34,511 nucleotides of DNA from Planctomycetota bacterium (GTDB lineage Bacteria > Planctomycetota > Planctomycetia > Gemmatales > Gemmataceae): positions 1 to 34,511 of the forward strand of contig QWPF01000019.1 of the NCBI GenBank assembly GCA_003671255.1. The letters are read 5' to 3'. Both the position numbers and the translations under genes were made by a program. This document shows positions 32,345-34,511 of this stretch, piece by piece; position 1 is the stretch's first letter; every line of letters starts with the position of its first letter. Below the pieces are notes generated by a model. The model ran no database searches. It saw nothing but the letters and a program-made list of their open reading frames with translations, and had not been told where the DNA came from.

Positions 32345-32421
32345 GTAATATCAACCCCGGTAAAAAAAGCCTTGGAATAATCTCAGCGTTACAACCTGCT
32401 GGATCGCCAAAGCCTATTTTA

Positions 32422-33798
32422 TCAGGATAGGCGGTCTACCCACAAATTAATTTGTGAAGCGACCTGTTCTGGCGCAGTAGATCCAAAAGACCGAAACGCT
32501 CGCAAGGCACGAGATACTCCTAAGATGTTATATACCCCGCTGGAAAGCCCCGTGTGGACTTCTTCGTATTGTTCTTTTGATAAATCCGCCAGCTTGCACC
32601 GTTTCTGTTCACACAGACGCACCAGTTTGCCAACTGCCTCATGGGCCGATCGCATTGGGATGTCCTGTTGTATCAAATATTCCATTAATGTGGTTGCATC
32701 AAGAAATCCATCTTCCAGCCTTGCCTTGATGCTTTCGTGCCTGAACTTGGTTCCAAAAACCAGAGGTGCTGCCAAATCCAACGATGCAGCAACCGTATCG
32801 AATGCATCGAATAGGGCGACTTTATCTTCTTGAAGATCGCGGTTGTAAGCCAAGGGCAAACCCTTCACAAGAATCATCAAGTGCGTAAGGCTGGCAATCA
32901 CCCTCGCAGTTTTGCCCCGCATCAATTCCAATACATCCGGGTTCTTCTTATGCGGCATAATGCTCGAACCCGTACAAAAAGAGTCGGGCAGATCGATAAA
33001 ATTAAACTCTGTAGTCGACCATAATATCCACTCTTCGGACCAGCCCCCAAGATGCAACGCAATCTGAACCAGGCACCCAAGAAATTCAACCAAGAAATCT
33101 CGATCCGATGAAACATCTAGGCTATTTGCAGCAACGCTATCAAACCCAAGAAGTTGCGCAACTCGGTCGCGATTAATCGGTAACGATGTTCCTGCAAGGG
33201 CCGCAGCGCCAAGAGGAAGCACATTAACCCGCTTCCTGCAATCCGCCAACCGATCTGAATCTCGTTGCAGCTTTTCAATATAAGCAAGGAAATAGTGCGA
33301 AGCCAACACGGGCTGGGCGCGTTGCAAATGGGTGTAACCTGGAAGTACCACTTCGTTGTTTTCTTTCGCAGACTCTAAAAACGCCTGCTGAAGTGTGCGT
33401 ATTTTTAACTGCAATTGCGCTATCGCTTCTCGAACCCACATTTTCACATCGGTAACAACCTGATCATTACGACTGCGGGCAGTATGCAACTTCCGGCCAA
33501 CATCGCCCAGCTTCTTTATCAAAGCAGATTCAATGTGGGAATGAATATCTTCCATGCTGGTGGAATAAGTAAACTCATTTGCCTCAATCTGAACTTGGAT
33601 TTCATCAAGCGCCTGATGAATGCTCTTAGCCTCATCAACTGAAATAAGTTTCACTTCAGAAAGCATGGTCGCATGCGCCTTGCTTGCATGAATATCATGA
33701 ATGTAAAGGCGACGATCGTAAGAAATAGATTCGGTATAAGCTTCAACGCGCTTATCGGTATCTGCAGAAAACCTTCCACCCCAAGTTTTTCCACTCAT
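32422..33798 (-). CDS. argH: Argininosuccinate lyase
   Basis: Final step of arginine synthesis: argininosuccinate to arginine plus fumarate. 458 residues, usual length. Fumarase/aspartase superfamily signature GSSIMPHKKNPD at 277-288 (catalytic Ser in the flexible loop), catalytic H157 in PGYTHLQRAQP, and HTARSRNDQVVTD at 105-117; N-terminal KTWGGRFS is typical of ArgH. All conserved regions are present. AGGAA seven bases before the ATG supports the start. No other arginine gene is in the window. The 77-base gap before lysA and 94-base gap after aspS hold no clear terminator. Confidence 0.97.
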   Translation of the reverse strand: MSGKTWGGRFSADTDKRVEAYTESISYDRRLYIHDIHASKAHATMLSEVKLISVDEAKSIHQALDEIQVQIEANEFTYSTSMEDIHSHIESALIKKLGDVGRKLHTARSRNDQVVTDVKMWVREAIAQLQLKIRTLQQAFLESAKENNEVVLPGYTHLQRAQPVLASHYFLAYIEKLQRDSDRLADCRKRVNVLPLGAAALAGTSLPINRDRVAQLLGFDSVAANSLDVSSDRDFLVEFLGCLVQIALHLGGWSEEWILWSTTEFNFIDLPDSFCTGSSIMPHKKNPDVLELMRGKTARVIASLTHLMILVKGLPLAYNRDLQEDKVALFDAFDTVAASLDLAAPLVFGTKFRHESIKARLEDGFLDATTLMEYLIQQDIPMRSAHEAVGKLVRLCEQKRCKLADLSKEQYEEVHTGLSSGVYNILGVSRALRAFRSFGSTAPEQVASQINLWVDRLS

Positions 33799-33892
33799 GA
33801 AATCATTCCTGAATATCTAAAGAAAGTGGGCACCTTAACTAAAAGAACGCCCACAGATATTTTACATCATAAGCCAACGGGCTAAGAGCTAA

Positions 33893-34511
33893 TTAAAGCC
33901 CTAATTCCTTAAGCTGCTTCGCATCAACGGTAGAAGGAGCGCCTGTCATTAAATCGCGAGCCTTCTGATTTTTTGGAAATGCAATCACATCACGAATATT
34001 GGATGTGCCAGTAAGAATCATGGCCCAACGATCCAACCCCAATGCAACACCACCATGAGGAGGCGCACCATACTTCAGGGCGTCAAGCAAGAAACCAAAC
34101 CGGTGCTTTGCCTGCTCAAGGCTCATCCCCAGCACGCTGAATAATCTCGATTGAACTTCGGGATCATGAATACGAATACTACCACCGCCGCATTCATAAC
34201 CGTTGATCACCAGATCATATGCCTGAGCAATCACCGATGCGGGATCGCTTTCCAGCTTATGCAAATCTTCCACTCTTGGAGAGGTGAAAGGATGATGATT
34301 GGCAACCCAGCGTTTTTCTTCAGCATCGTGAATAAACGAGGGGAAATCAACCACCCAGCAAACGTTAAACACTCCCTTAAGATTATCAAGCATGCCAAGT
34401 TGTTGCGCAACATGAAGACGAAGCGCGCCCAAGGAACTGCAGACAATATCTTCCTTATCCGCAACCATAAGAATCAAATCGCCATCTTCAACATTAAGCC
34501 GGGTACGAAGC
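33893..34511 (-). CDS. aspS: Aspartyl-tRNA synthetase, C-terminal part (runs off window)
   Basis: About 205 residues of a class II synthetase; the frame is open to the right edge, so the anticodon-binding domain and motifs 1 and 2 lie outside. Visible: end of the bacterial GAD insertion (DGDLILMVADKEDIVCSSLGALRLHVAQQLGM), then CWVVDFPSF, HHPFTSP, YDLVINGYECGGGSIRIHDPEVQ, and class II motif 3 (GVALGLDRWAMILTG) with the terminal SNIRDVIAFPKNQKARDLMTGAPS. The GAD-type insert and HHPFT motif show the long bacterial form. Whether it is the discriminating type (tRNA-Asp only) cannot be judged from this part. Confidence 0.96.
   Translation of the reverse strand, partial: LRTRLNVEDGDLILMVADKEDIVCSSLGALRLHVAQQLGMLDNLKGVFNVCWVVDFPSFIHDAEEKRWVANHHPFTSPRVEDLHKLESDPASVIAQAYDLVINGYECGGGSIRIHDPEVQSRLFSVLGMSLEQAKHRFGFLLDALKYGAPPHGGVALGLDRWAMILTGTSNIRDVIAFPKNQKARDLMTGAPSTVDAKQLKELGL

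Noticed and set aside
1-34511. tRNA, rRNA, CRISPR array, transposase or prophage genes
   Set aside because: None was seen on either strand; no gap is longer than about 210 bases and no regular repeat-spacer pattern exists.

Overview
This window reads as a chromosomal segment of a planctomycete, possibly of the Gemmatales. Four things suggest this. There is a Tat-exported DUF1501 protein and a secreted HEAT-repeat protein of the kind common in that phylum. There are archaeal-type formylmethanofuran dehydrogenase genes (C1 transfer on tetrahydromethanopterin/methanofuran), which in bacteria are typical of methylotrophic proteobacteria and planctomycetes. XPB-type helicase and DUF4282/GYF proteins are also present. 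The placement is an inference from gene content, not from a marker gene. Coding density is high: no gap exceeds about 210 bases, and I saw no tRNA, rRNA, CRISPR array, insertion sequence or prophage gene.

Layout. 1-577 (-): start of a DUF1501 protein that runs off the left edge. 673-3210 (-): GAF-GAF-PAS class III adenylate cyclase. 3382-4239 (+): a small DUF4177-like protein and a GYF/DUF4282 membrane protein. 4251-12034 (-): an NAD-dependent epimerase and pyrF joined by an ATGA overlap, a five-CXXCH membrane-anchored cytochrome 2 nt later, then a three-gene DNA-helicase cluster (XPB helicase, an 80-residue protein, a 732-residue helicase-associated protein). 12245-15103 (+): a short-chain dehydrogenase and asparagine synthetase. 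15281-20615 (+): a DevC/DevA/DevB-like ABC exporter, a single-HKD phospholipase D-like protein and a fatty acid desaturase, which look like an envelope-lipid or export module. 20604-27228 (-): a long closely spaced run reading fwdD - fhcB - fhcA - PII protein - NUDIX hydrolase - stand-alone receiver-like protein - MarR regulator - Na+/H+ antiporter. 27321-34511 (-): aspS (partial), argH, lysA, the HEAT-repeat protein and a class II-type histone deacetylase-family amidohydrolase.

Most interesting points. (1) The three helicase-cluster genes all carry the same roughly 50-residue module, alignable by eye without gaps; the 80-residue gene is little more than that module. (2) The fhcB product keeps the Cys-His pair, the Arg and the N-terminal [4Fe-4S] cysteines of true tungsten/molybdenum formylmethanofuran dehydrogenases, and it is preceded by a gene for the molybdopterin-dinucleotide-binding subunit FwdD. 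This suggests a redox-active enzyme rather than the hydrolytic Fhc complex of Methylobacterium. (3) The PII protein embedded in that run has Leu at position 51 in place of the uridylylated Tyr. (4) Several short, exact inverted or tandem repeats lie at gene junctions: 15130-15163, a 16-bp palindrome over a start codon at 16413-16428, 22440-22480 and 23427-23454.
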